64,000 bases of DNA from Blepharisma stoltei (Eukaryota; Ciliophora; Heterotrichea; Heterotrichida; Blepharismidae), in contig CAJZBQ010000001.1 in assembly GCA_914767885.1 (NCBI GenBank), positions 806,001 to 870,000 on the forward strand, given 5' to 3'. A program made the translations under genes and the position numbers. The notes under the pieces are model-generated. The model was not told the DNA's origin. It did not search any database and worked only from the letters and a program-made list of their open reading frames with translations. Positions 31,438 through 42,555 of this stretch are shown piece by piece (within the stretch, counting starts at the first letter, position 1; each line of letters opens with the position of its first letter).

Positions 31438-34400
31438 TTACATATAAAATTTCTTAACTACCCCTGAGGGAGCGAGCATAAAAATTTTGTTCGCTCCGCA
31501 TGGGGTGTTAATTTTTTTTTCAAAATTTAAAAAAATTCCCAATTTGTAAAAATTTATGTTTCAAAATTCAATTTTTTAAGCATAATTAGCTAGAGATTTC
31601 ATTATAATTATCACTTATATTTCAAAATGCTTTTTCATAAAAAAATTTGTTCGCTCACGGAGGATGGGCTTTTGGACAAAAATTATGGATTTTTCCAATG
31701 GTTTTGCTCGCTCACGGAGGGGGGAGTAAGAGTACTTAGAATTTTCTCAGGAGAGCAAGGCTTTGGTAAAAACTCAACCATGCCACTTTGGTAGCACAGC
31801 TTTATGTCATCATCTGAGCAGTAAGCTGAATGCCCAACTATCTGTGGTAAATATTTAATCTTGCCTTGCCTATACAGTTGATTAATATACCTCGAAGCTT
31901 CCCACCCGTTCATTTCAGGCATTTCACAGTCCATCACAATCAATTTATACGGTTTGTCCACACAGTCTTTTTCTATTACCTTCTCAACCGCTTCTTTTCC
32001 ATTAGACGCTTCATCATAATTAACTTCCCCACTTTTCAATATTGAACCCAAGACCTCCAAATTGAATTCCATATCGTCAACAATCAAAACGTCCTTTCTC
32101 TCTTCTTTTTTGGAATAAAATTTCCCTATTCTGAAAGGTAAAACATTTTCACTGTCATTTGACTCTATTCTATAAAGAATTTCACTTGGCAAACTTTCTT
32201 CAAAAATGTCGACTTTAAAGTAAAAGGCTGACCCTTTTCCGATATTGGACTGAACTTTAATAGACTTATTTCCAAGCTGTCTGCTTAAAAGATTTGATAT
32301 ATAAAGGCCAATTCCGTTTCCTTTTGGGCCGAGGTTGGGGACATTAGAGGTTTTCATAAACCTAAACGTGTTTTTCATTGCTGTTTCTTCGATTCCAATT
32401 CCTGTATCCTCAACACAGCATTTCATTAAGTTTTTTGTTGTAAGGGTGCAGGTTATTTCAATTTTGCCTTCTAAAGTATATTTTATAGCATTGCTTACCT
32501 TCTCATAAGCAAGAAAAATTACTATGATTTATTTAATTTTTCCATGTCTATATATAATTTTTTTATTAAAAAGAGTTACCAAGTTCAAGAGAACTTGGCT
32601 CAGCCTCATATGGTCTGTATAAATCATCTCCGGCAGACTTGGATCAATTCTATAACAAATATACAAATTTTTCTTTTCAGCCTGAAATTTAAATAAATCG
32701 CAAACATTCTGCACAATTTCCCTCAAATTGCAATAATTTTTATGAATTGAAAATACTCCAATCAAAATTTGTGAGTAGTCCAATAAATCGCTTATAAGAG
32801 ACAGCATTTGCTGGCCTGAAATCGAAATCATCATCAATTTTTTTACCTCTTGGTCACTTCAAGTATGTGAGCTGCTAATCAAATCTCCTGTAAAATGAAG
32901 GATCGAGTTCAGCGGAGTCCTCAACTCATGTGAAACAGAGCGCAAAAGCAAAGTTTTCATTTGGTCACAAGCAACCTTCTTTTCAAGCTCTATTCAATGA
33001 TTTACATCTCTGACTGTAAGAAATACTGCTTTACGATTTTCCCACTCAATTTGTATGGATCTTCATTCTAAATTTGACGAGCTAATTAAAGTAACTCCAA
33101 GGATAATTTCAGACTGCTGGGTGTTATTCAATAGGTAGGAAATGTCATCAATTAAATTATTCGTTGGGATGAAATTGGAGGCTTTTCTGTTTTCTATGTA
33201 ATGAGCTGATTTGAGAGTCTCGATAAGGTTTTCGGAGGAAGTGCTTAATAGTTGAAGGGCTCTTGGGTTGAAGAACTCAATTGTGATATCTTGTGAAAGT
33301 ATTATGATTCCATCAGAAAAGGACTCCTTAATTGTGTTTAGACGGTTTTTGGAAGTTTCTATGCCTTTCAATATGAATTTCAAGATAAATTCTTACTCCC
33401 CTCCGTGAGTGAACAAAACCATTAGAAAAATCCCTATTTTTTGCCCAAAATCCCACCCTCCGTGAGTGAACAAAAATTTTTTATGGAACAAAAAGTTTGA
33501 TATATAAATGATAAATACTATAATGAAATCTAGAGCTAATTCTGTTTAATTTTAAACGAATTGCTTTTTAAAGCATAAATTTTATAAATTAAATTAATAT
33601 TTGCTTTTCAATTTTTGCGAATTAGGATTTTTTAAATTTCGAAAAAAAATTTTTTATAAAATTTATATATCAATTTCTTAAAAAAAAAAATTAATACGTG
33701 AGTGAACAAAATTTTTTTGTTCGCTCACGGAGGGGGGGAGTTATAAATATGATTTTGATAATTTATAGAAAAAAAAGAATAATTCACTTCGGTATGAAAA
33801 TTTTTCACAAGCGATATCTTTACTGTGGGAGTAGATAATATTCAAAAAGCAAATAATCACAAATATCATGTGGCAGCAATAGAATATTCTAGTTTGCTCG
33901 TCTTCAAAGAAAATATCATTAATATACCACACGTACATAAACTTTAAAAGCAAAATATTGAATAAAAGCTTGCTTTGGGTAATTGTCAGCTGAAAATTAA
34001 CTTAGATTTATAGATATGGTTTATTATGCGTCATTACTGCCACAGAGCTGAGGCGTTAGCCCTCAACTTGTTATATCAAGGCCAATTTGGCTCGCCAAGC
34101 TTAATAATAGCTTAATTTCTTGGATGCCGGCACCTCATAAGTCGTGTTGAACTATCACCTATTTGTCTCCTGCGAGTAAATCTATAGCATAACAGTTAAA
34201 GAGCAGCTTGTCTCCTGCAGAGGGAGTCATTATCGATATCTAACAACTCTTTTTGGTGCAAAAGAGCTGCTTAAGGGTTCGGCTAGCCTTTAAAATGAGA
34301 GACTCTGCATTATTCCCTGATGCTGATTAGTAGCCTGGCTTTAACAGCACTTTTTTGCATCTTTTTTATTAGCAGCGACCAGGCCTAAATCGGGTGCCTG

Positions 34401-35357
34401 AACAAGCAGGGTAACTGACCTACCTCGGCTTCTTGGCAGCTTATCCTGATGATGTAAGCTTTTTTTCTTTTTGAGCTAATCCAAAGTAAAAAGAAGAAAG
34501 ACTCAACGAAGATCTCTAAAGTGAAAGTTTCTAAATTTGAAAATGATCTGATTCAGGGGTGTTCTGGCCTAATCTAAGAAGAATTACGTAATATTGGCAT
34601 TTGGGTTGCAAATGGAGATTCTCAGTATCCCATTTTACGGATCAACTTGGAAAATAACTCTAAAAAGAGCCGGAAGTTTTGGTATCGCTCAAGTTGCATT
34701 GAGGGAATGCCCCAGCCTAACATTTTGAAGCGTATATTGCTCAGGGATTATAAATGCATATCTATAGTCTAATAATCTTCTCCTGCGAATGCCCCTTTGA
34801 GGATCTTGACTTCGTCAAGAAAACTAATTGGAAAAATCTATGCTCTAAAAACCAAAGTTCAGGCCACATGGCTGGCTTATTACCTAAATAGTTAACCAAA
34901 TTTTCACCGGTAGAGCCAAAACTACATAATAATAAAATGGCTCTAGAGACGAAAAATCGCCGCAGAGAACTATTTCTGACAACATTATTTTTTAGATTGC
35001 CAGCTGAAACGAAAAAACCACAAGGAAAGCAATAGTCTCAATCAGTTGGCTTTGATCATCTTTCATAAAGTTCGCAATATAACTTAAAAGGAAATTCAGG
35101 ACCTCTGAATATGAGAGTAAAACCAAAGACTTGCATTTGGCTCTCTTGGTAGAAAAAATTTTCACTATAGTGGATGAAAAGGTGCCTGTCACAAGAACGC
35201 AGATTCAGCCAGGAGAAGAATAGTATTCAAAGTTATAAATTAAAGAGAGAGTCCAAAACAGCACACTTATAAGCGTTGAGAATAAAGTAAATCTCTCTAG
35301 AAGTTTGTAATAATTTTCAACCTCTTGCTCCCATCATAAATCGTCTATTTTAGTCAT
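31438..35357 (-). CDS. HK-C: membrane hybrid histidine kinase carrying four insertions
   Basis: ATG 35357 (MTKIDDLWWEQEVENYYKLL) to TAA 31438; 2133 nt, 710 aa, after removing inserts at 31455, 32496, 33360 and 33982. Membrane helices fill the N-terminal third (LISVLFWTLSLIYNF, IETIAFLVVFSFQLAI). PAS-like segment IKESFSDGIIILSQ; HisKA H box RSVSHELRTPLNS; N box LLNLVSNAIKYT; G1 DTGIGIE; G2 GNGIGLYI; receiver DVLIVDDMEFNLEVLG, LIVMDCEMPEMNGWE, LPKPCSPEK. All catalytic boxes are intact once inserts are gone. Ends STLKKFYM after excision, or STLTPPSVSEQNHWKNP if the last MITE is retained. The ligand is not evident. Confidence 0.85.
31455..31726. mobile_element. MITE-family IES (272 bp) just before the HK-C stop
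   Basis: TAA flanks on both sides. Right end cgctcacggaggggggag; left hairpin ctacccctgagggagcgag / gttcgctccgcatggggtg. Removal gives EKILSTLKKFYM and a stop, matching the end of its paralogues. Confidence 0.85.
32496..32576. other. 81-bp TA-bounded IES in the HK-C HATPase N box
   Basis: Removal between TA 32496 and TA 32577 gives VLLNLV-SNAIKYTLEGK, the canonical N box; retained, it introduces a stop (HGKIK then TAA). Confidence 0.9.
33360..33779. mobile_element. TA-bounded 72-bp IES hosting a 348-bp MITE
   Basis: Excising only the MITE (TTA 33393-33395 and 33741-33743) leaves a stop. Excising from TA 33360 to TA 33780 gives FSYRSEL-ETSKNRLN, matching HK-B FLYRSELEHSKNRLN. So a short IES was invaded by a MITE and the outer boundaries define the functional excision. 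Confidence 0.85.
33996..34995 (-). mobile_element. Retroelement (about 1.0 kb) inside HK-C
   Basis: GC-richer block flanked by attgtcagctgaaa (33982-33995) and attgccagctgaaa (34996-35009), one mismatch. Removal of 1014 bp joins FSFQLA to ITQSKLLFNILLLKFMYVW in frame. On the minus strand its 5' end (ctaaaaaataatgttg) faces ccattttattatt about 50 bp downstream, a weak foldback. No protein frame of note. No TA in the duplication. Confidence 0.82.
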
Positions 35358-36343
35358 TTTTATTCTCAATTTTTACAGTCAGTATTTTGGTTTGTATTAT
35401 CGGATGAAATTAATTTCTTTAAAAGGAATGCATAAAAATTATCAGACAAAAATTAAAGCTTGCTTTTAATACTTTAAAAATATAATTATGAGGAGTTAGT
35501 ATTAATTTTAAATTCCAAATATTTTATTAAAGAATATAAAATTATTTGGTTTTACGAAAATATTTATACTGTTCTTTTATATCTAGATATAGGAATTGCC
35601 CGAGGATGGGGCAAGATAGCGCCATCATCGGGCAATTGCTATAAATATGAATTATAATAAAAATTGGATTGAATTAAATTTTTATTTTTACTCCATCGGA
35701 AAGTGAACTAGGCAATTAGAAAAGACGTATTTTTGGTAAACCCACCCTTCATGAGCGAAAAAAGTATTTATGAAAAAATTATTTGATGCTTAAAAATGAA
35801 AGCTAAAATTTTATTATATTATTAATCGCTTACGTATAAATTTTTTAATAAAATTGATTTTTGATTTTCAATTTTCAATTTTCAATTTTACGGCTCAAAT
35901 TTATATATAAAAATATAAGCAAAAAATTATTTTGCTCACTTACGGGGAGGAGAATTAGAAAAATCAGCAAAATTCATCCTGATAGAATTCAAGGTTAGAA
36001 TTTTAATAATTCAGAGATTTATAGTTAAAATTTTATAATGGGATCAACTATTCAATCATTTATGAATTTTTGCGCTAAAATTTAATAAAGCTTTTCTTTA
36101 TTGAATTTCTGAAGAGCAGACTTTTATATGATGCATTAATTTATGATACTTCAAATAATTTAAAAATTCCCCTTACTTTATCATCAAGTTTTCATATTAT
36201 AAAAACAGATGCAAATATCATTATTATCTTTTATTAATGCAATACAACAATTTTAATTGAAAATTAAAAAGTTGTCCATTTATTTGATGATTAAAAATAA
36301 GCTGAAGTTTCTTATAATTACAAGTAATAAATATACCTGAAAT
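35358..36343. other. Divergent intergenic region HK-C / HK-E
   Basis: Very AT-rich; should contain the HK-C promoter. Holds a small hairpin element at 35590 and a decayed MITE (near 35735-35955, with cacccttcatgagcg and gctcacttacggggagg). No gene. Confidence 0.5.
35588..35645. repeat. Solo hairpin of the foldback family (about 58 bp)
   Basis: tataggaattgcccgagg ... catcatcgggcaattgctata: a hairpin with TA borders whose stem (gcccgatgatgg) is the same as the terminal hairpins of the element at 42163. It may be a minimal unit or a solo arm. Confidence 0.7.
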
Positions 36344-36534
36344 ATGGAAAAGCTCTATTCTCAATGGTGAAATGAAGAAGTAAACGAAAAATTACCAAGT
36401 TTTGAAACGATATGCTTATTATCTGTGGTTTATCGGACTTGCCATATGGATAATATTTATTATTCTTTTCCCTCATCAGATCTTTACTCCACTGTAATAA
36501 ATAATTTTTATATAGATCTTGCTGGTTCAATCAA

Positions 36535-36795
36535 GAGAATTTAGCAGCTAAATTTATTATTTTCTTAAACTATTTTCGAATTGGAAAATTATTTTTAAGG
36601 CAAGCCCGATGCTGGCCGATGGATAAAGAGATAAGCCTCTTATGGCTCAATTGCAAATCCCCGTGCTTTAAGCCCTTATCAGACTATTAACAGGCGATGC
36701 ATATAACTTTATTATAAATTTCAAAAAATAAAATTAACTCCCTTTCAAAGTTGAGCAAAATAGCTTGCTCAATCTTTTTTTTGGGAGTATTTAGC
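36535..36795. mobile_element. Insert with MITE-like hairpin end in HK-E
   Basis: Right end aactccctttcaaagttgagc / gctcaatcttttttttgggag, a diverged MITE terminus. It contains a GC-richer patch at 36598-36710 (caagcccgatgctggccgatgg) of unknown origin. Confidence 0.55.
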
Positions 36796-37036
36796 AAAAG
36801 CTCACCCTATTTTTTCATTCATTCTACCAATTGTCTTTTGACAGAAAAGGCTATATAGCAAAATCGTGATTTTCGATTTTATTTTCTGAAATAAACTGCT
36901 ATTTTTTGTGAACCCAGGGTAACTCCTTATGAAAATTCCAAGAGATATTGTTTGAGATCTTATCATTTGTGTTTATACATAGTTTTGAACTACCGTTTAT
37001 ACAGACAAGCTTGGCGAAAAGCCTAATTATTTCTAA

Positions 37037-37344
37037 CTCACCCCATTTAATTGGAATAAATATATATTCAAATTTAAAGAAGTTTATTTTTTCTTAAAAT
37101 AAATTATTTTTATAAAGAATTAATCCAAAAAATTTATTATTTCCAGTGTGAAAACACTTTTTCAATTAAATTATATCAAAAAACCAATAAACTTCCTATT
37201 CGTCAAATTTAAAGGAATTTTAATGACACTTTGCTCCAATTTAAATAAAATTATCATTTATATATTAAAATTTTTTGCTTGCTCACAGAGTTCATTTTTC
37301 AAAAAGGGATTTTTCAATAGTTTTGCTTTCTCACGGAAAGGGTA
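37037..37344. mobile_element. MITE-family insert in HK-E
   Basis: Left end ctcaccccatttaattgg, right end tttctcacggaaagggta. It separates the membrane region from RTPINAIAF. Confidence 0.6.
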
Positions 37345-37692
37345 TTTAGAACCCCTATAAACGCAATAGCATTTATAGCAGATGACCTTATGGTTGAGCC
37401 AACTATCATGCAAAAAGTGTCAAATTTGGAAAAACTGAGGATGATATCTTTGTCATCACAATTGTTAGTTTCCATTGTAAATGACTTGGTGGATTATTCA
37501 AAAATGCTTGCTGGGGTTTTTACTATACAAAAAGGCATATGCTTGCTGGAAAGTATTATAAATAATGTGGCGCAGCTCATCAAAATCCAAGCAGAAACGA
37601 AATTAATACAGTTATAACTAGAATTGACCCAACTTTGCCTGAATATATTTTTACTGATTCTTTAAGACTAAGCCAAGTTTTACTGAATTTGC

Positions 37693-38011
37693 TATCTCCC
37701 CCTCCTCGTTTAGCGAGCAAATTGGAAAATCTCTATTTTTTAGACAAAAAACCACCTTCTGTTAACAAATAAAAATTATTTTTAATATAAAATTTTTATG
37801 AAAAAGAAATTTTATATAAGTGATAATTATTATAATCAAATCTTAGTTAGTTTAAACAGTTAATATTTAAAAACAAAATTTATAAATTAAATTAATTTGG
37901 GATTTTTTACATTTCGAAATAAAAATTCACTATAAAATTTAAATAAAAAAGTGTTAACCTCCTCGAGCTAACAAAATTCTGTTATTTGCTCACGCAGGGA
38001 GGGAGAGTAAG
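37693..38011. mobile_element. MITE-family IES in HK-E at the N box
   Basis: Left end tctccccctcctcgtttagc, right end tgctcacgcagggagggagag, TA on both sides. Removal rebuilds VLLNLL-SNSLKFTLKGK exactly, even though the host gene is decayed. Confidence 0.85.
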
Positions 38012-38252
38012 CAATTCACTAAAGTTTACACTTAAAGGGAAAATCGAGGTTATCTGCATCAGAGAAAATGAATCCAGGCTAAAAATCATTGTTAAAGATA
38101 CTGGTATAGGCATTCCCAGCGACAAAATCCATACCCTTTTCCAAGAATTTGAAAGTGGATATATACCTGCTATAAATCCACAAGGACGTGGGCTTGGATT
38201 ATTTATTTGAAATAGAATAGCCAAAGAACTTGGAGAAAATAGCATTGAAGTC

Positions 38253-38590
38253 GTCAAGTTAAAAATAATTAAGCGTTTAGAGTGTCTAGCGCCGTTCCCA
38301 AAAGAGGGATCTCAAGGATTACTAAACAAGACCCCACTAGCCCAGCTGCGCATCCTACCGTCAGCGCAGCTCAGCTCCTACATGTGTGTTCGCACAAAGG
38401 TTACCTTTCTCTGATGTGCTGATAGTAAAAATCCAAAGCCCTCTAAAAACCCTGTGTCTAAGGCCGGGAGATTGTGTACTCCTCCATTATTGCTGGGTAA
38501 GGATTCCTTGCTGAAATCGAACTACAAAAAAAGTTCAGAGGAGATGAAATTTCACTAGTGAAATTTTTTCACGTCACTATTTATTATCGT
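38253..38590. mobile_element. Retroelement (about 338 bp) inside HK-E
   Basis: Flanked by gcattgaagtc (38242-38252) and gcattgatgtc (38591-38601). GC-richer than its host (agctgcgcatcctaccgtc). Removal restores ENSID-VQSVVGKGSIFSF. Confidence 0.7.
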
Positions 38591-39164
38591 GCATTGATGT
38601 CCAATCGGTTGTTGGAAAAGGTTCCATATTTAGTTTTTCTGTAAATATTTTAGATCATTATATTCAAGAAACACCAACTTATGAAGAAGACACAGAAGCA
38701 GTTCCTATTTGTGAGGATTGAATAAACTGCTTAAATGATTTTAATTCAGTTTTACATTCCAAAATAAATCCTCGTGTGCTTATAGTTGATGATAGTGACA
38801 TAAGCAGAATGCTTCTTGGCAATCTGTTGAAACAAAATAATATTTACTATGAAGAAGCGTGCACTGGAATCGGGGCAACCAAAAAAGTTAAGAAAAAAAA
38901 TGATATGAATCGACCTTTTAAAGTTATTGCTTTAGATGGACGCATGCCTGATCTTAATGGGTGAGACGCAAGCAGAGCAATAATTAAGATGTATTTTGAT
39001 GGGGAAATTAATGCTTTGCCTGCTATGATTGGATATACTGCACTTAGCTCTGAGGCTGATATTAAGATATGCTTGGAGTCTGGAATGCAAGAATGCTTAG
39101 TAAAACCTTGTAACCGGAGACATTAGTCAAAACCATTTTAAAATATCTGAATATGCAATAAAAA

Positions 39165-39766
39165 TAAGTTAGATTATTTTTATAGCTTTCTTTAAAGTAA
39201 TGTTTTTGAAACAGATAATTAATTTTTAAAATGGTAAAACCAATCAATATGAATTGAAATTCTATGCTCTCTTTGTAAGCTTTCTCTTCTAATAGCCTCT
39301 TAACGTTAATATATGCCACTTCTCAAAAATAACTTTTCTTTTAAAATTAAAATGCTTTTCTTTGCATTAAAAATGCTGCTCATCTCATAGGTAATTGTTA
39401 GTCTTTTTATCAATTTAAATTTTAAAACATTAATTTGATATATTTTTAAAGTAAATTGGGGATGCTAACCAACAAAGAATTTAAAAGTTTAATTCCTAAG
39501 GGATTTATTTTAATTTCTTTACAATAAACCTTCAATCCCTTTAATTATATTCTAATCTAGAGTTTGCCTTTAAAAGGCTCTGTGCTATTCCTGCAAATAC
39601 TAAAAAAGAGCCTTTTTTTCTTAGACACTGATCCATTATAAATGACTATTCCAGAAATGTTAGAAAATTTCATGTTGATACTGAATTCGAAACAACTTAT
39701 GTTTTTATAAATTATGATCATTCTTTTCAGCTAATTAAAATAATAATAATATAATAATATTGTTTT
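39165..39766. other. Intergenic region HK-E / HK-D
   Basis: AT-rich, expected to carry the HK-D promoter. No repeat or gene recognised. Confidence 0.5.
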
Positions 39767-42383
39767 ATGGAGGTAATTTATCATCAATGGTGGGAAGAAG
39801 AAGTAAACGAGAAATATCAAGTTTTAAAGCGATACTCTTACTCTTTGCTATACTTCTCTGCATTTATACTTTTATGTGTTATAGTTTTTGTTCAAGGCGG
39901 CATTGATATGGCTATATTACACATACCTTATTTGCTGATTCACTCCATCAGCTGCAGTCTTGTATGTTTTTTTGGCAAAAAAGGTTATCTAGCAAAATCA
40001 CTATTTTCAATAACTTTTTCTGAGCTAAATTGCCTCATATTATGAAGCCAAGGGCAAAATGAGTGGAAACCAGAGCAAATTTTATTTGAGATGCTTTCAC
40101 TGATATTTATAATCAGTTTTGAACTTCCATTTGTCCAAACTCGCTTGATGAAAGGAGTCATTATATCAAAACATTTATACTTATGGCATTATAGAAAATA
40201 CTTAACCAATGAGATTTTATTTTTTGAAAGAGACCACATGCCTCATATGGTATCATTTCTGATTATTTTCCTGTATAATACAAATTCTTATTTTTTGAAA
40301 AATAAATCATATGAGAGGTTTATTTCAAGGAAAAATCTTGAAAACACTGAAAGTAGACTGAGAGTTATTTTTAATTTGATTACTGATGGGATTTTGGTGC
40401 TTTCTGAGAATAAGGAAATATTATTTTCAAATCATAACTTAAAAAAACTGCTAGATTGTGAGATTGATGAGATTGTTGAATTAATATCGGAAATTGAATT
40501 TTCAGAAGGAAAAAAGTATTCACTGCTGTCAGAGTCAAATAGACTTATAGATCACATCAATTTGATCCCAAATTTAGTACTGGATACTGAGATTATGCTT
40601 GGACTAAGTAAGTCAGAACAATTCAATCTAGAATGGAGAGGACAAAAAGTTGTTTGGGAAACACATCAAAGCATTCTAATTATAGTAAAAAATGCAAATA
40701 CAATTATTCAATTCGAAAAGGCCAGCTCAGAGAATATGCTGAAAAATATTTTATTAAGATCAGTGTCCCATGAACTGAGAACCCCTATCAACTCAATATC
40801 ATTTATCATCGAAGAGCTAATGGGTGACTATGATATATCTAAAAAAGTTGAAAACCTTGAAAAACTGAAAATTGTTTCAGTCTCAGCCAAACTTTTGATA
40901 TCTCTCGTAAATGATTTACTGGACTACTCCAAAATGATAGCCGGTGTTTTTGCTATCCAAAAGTCTAAATCCAAACTTTATGACATAATAAATAGCTGCT
41001 TACAGCTTGTCAAAATTCAAGCCGAGAAAAAAGGAATTCAAGTTCTTGTAAGAATCGATCCAAGACTCCCAGAATATGTATTTACTGATGCTTTAAGGCT
41101 AAGCCAAATATTGCTAAATCTCTTAAGCAATGCCTTAAAGTTTACTATTAAGGGCAGAATTGAGCTTGTGTGCTTATTCGATGCAAATTCAAAGCTTAAA
41201 ATAATGGTAAACGACACAGGAGTTGGAATCAGCGAGTCAAAGAAGCAATGGATTTTCGAAGAATTTAACTCAGACATAAGTTTAAATATAAACCCAGAAG
41301 GCTGTGGTCTTGGCCTTGTAATTGCAAATAAAATTGTCCAAGAACTTGGAGGAAACCCTATTGAAGTCATCTCTCAGACAGGAAAAGGCTCATCTTTCAT
41401 TTTCTCAATAGACATCTTTGAAAATCCTCCCAATCTTCAGATATAGAGGCTGCCTTTGAGTAGCGCTCTAAGCGCCCGAGACTTCCCGACGAAGTCTGGG
41501 CGGTGGTTTGACCAGCTGATGTTGGTCAAACCAGCATCCAATTTGACAAACCTTCTGTATGAGAAGAATTTGTCATTTTGGATGTTGGTTTAACCAACAT
41601 CAGCTGGTCAAACCACCGCCCAGACTTCGTCGGGAAGTCTCGGGCACTTAGAGCGCTACTCAAGGCAGCCTCTATACTTTCTGATGATTATTTTTCAGAC
41701 TCTCAGGTTTGACTTGACGAGTGCTTAACTGCCTCAATTGCTGATTTTGAGTCTGCTATAGCAGAAAATAAAAATGCACAAGTTTTGATTGCAGATGATA
41801 ATGACTTTAATAGGATGATTTTAGGGACTCTTCTTAAACGCAAAAATGTTAATTATCATGAAGCATGTACAGGAGGAGAATTAATCAAGAAAGTACAAGA
41901 AAGTGATTCTATGGGCAGAGCTTATAAGGTTGTAGTTGTTGATGGAAGTATGCCTGAGCTAAATGGTTGGGAAGCTACTCGGAAAGTCATAGAGCTATAC
42001 TTTAATGGAGAAATTAAATTTTTACCTGCAATGATTGGGTATACAGCATTTAGTTCTGATAGTGATATTAGGCTATGCTTGGAATCTGGGATGGAAGAAG
42101 TACTGACTAAGCCATGCTCTCCTGAAATACTCACACAAACAATTCTGAAATACCTTTATAAATATACAAGTTGCCCGATGATGGCGCTCAATGTGCCATC
42201 ATCGGGCAAACTACAGTTCAGGGTCCACACGGGAAATGGGTTCCCCTTTTTTGGCGCGTGAAAGTGAGGATTCTCCACGTGTCAAAAAGGGCTCCACACG
42301 TGAAACCCATTTCCAGTGTGGACCATTTACTGTAGGTGCCCGATGATGGCACATTGAGCGCCATCATCGGGAATTTCCTATAG
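39767..42383 (+). CDS. HK-D: membrane hybrid histidine kinase, best-preserved copy
   Basis: ATG 39767 (MEVIYHQWWEEEVNEKYQVL). After removing the palindrome at 41444-41676 the frame is 721 aa, ending LKYLYK with a TAG formed when the terminal palindrome (from 42163) is removed. Membrane helices: YSLLYFSAFILLCVIVFV, ILHIPYLLIHSISCSLVCF, MLSLIFIISFELPF. PAS-like: IFNLITDGILVLSENKEILF. HisKA: RSVSHELRTPINS, His near residue 335. HATPase: N box LLNLLSNALKFT (about 450), G1 DTGVGIS (about 482), G2 GCGLGLVI (about 512). Receiver: VLIADDNDFNRMILG (about 596), Asp in VVVVDGSMPELNGWE (about 646), Lys in LTKPCSPE. A complete phosphorelay sensor kinase. It is nearly identical to HK-A in the kinase core, so the duplication is recent, yet the insert sets differ completely. 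Confidence 0.92.
41444..41676. mobile_element. 233-bp palindromic insert in HK-D
   Basis: Arms tatagaggctgcctttgagt ... actcaaggcagcctctata, continuing through cccgacgaagtctgggcggt and ggtttgaccagctgatgttgg with only small mismatches, and a 40-base loop. The uninterrupted site in HK-A reads cttcagatactttctgatg. TA-bounded; removal restores NLQILSDDYFSDSQVW. Confidence 0.93.
42163..42380. mobile_element. Nested-palindrome foldback at the HK-D stop codon
   Basis: Terminal hairpins ttgcccgatgatggcgc ... gccatcatcgggcaa on the left and gtgcccgatgatggcac ... gccatcatcgggaa on the right enclose larger arms ggtccacacgggaaatggg / cccatttccagtgtggacc. TA at both ends. Removal creates the stop after LKYLYK as in HK-A; retention adds YTSCPMMALNVPSSG and more. 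Confidence 0.88.
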
Positions 42384-42555
42384 TTAATTTTTCTGATTGA
42401 TAGATTTAAAACACTTTTAATATAATTTAATTATTTTTGCATTTGTGATATTAATTTGCAAATCAGCTTAGACTTTTTGGTTGAGATTAAGCATGAACCA
42501 ATATCGATTAAAATTTATAAAAAGTAAGGTATTATATATGTTTTGAAACGAAAAT

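Larger units (their letters stand above)
36344..39164 (+). pseudogene. HK-E: decayed histidine kinase with several inserts and frameshifts
   Basis: Starts ATG 36344 (MEKLYSQWWNEEVNEK), then shifts frame immediately (QVLKRYAYYLWFIG in another frame). Recognisable pieces follow: FDRKGYIAKSWFSILFSEIN; RTPINAIAFIADDLM...LVDYSKMLAGVFTIQKG; a shift before ITRIDPTLPEYIFTDSLRLSQVLLNLL; SNSLKFTLKGKIEVI...DTGIGIPS...GRGLGLFI; and a receiver PRVLIVDDSDISRMLLGN...ALDGRMPDLNGWDA, with a one-base deletion after LVKPCN. The HisKA block lacks its preceding half. At least three frameshifts make it a pseudogene of the HK-A/D subgroup. It carries inserts at about 36535-36795, 37037-37344, 37693-38011 and 38253-38590. 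Confidence 0.85.

Noticed and set aside
33394-33741. Excision of only the MITE in HK-C
   Set aside because: It leaves an in-frame TAA; the wider TA pair restores the conserved sequence.
36598-36710. Possible tRNA-like GC-rich patch
   Set aside because: No cloverleaf with paired acceptor stem and T-loop could be drawn.
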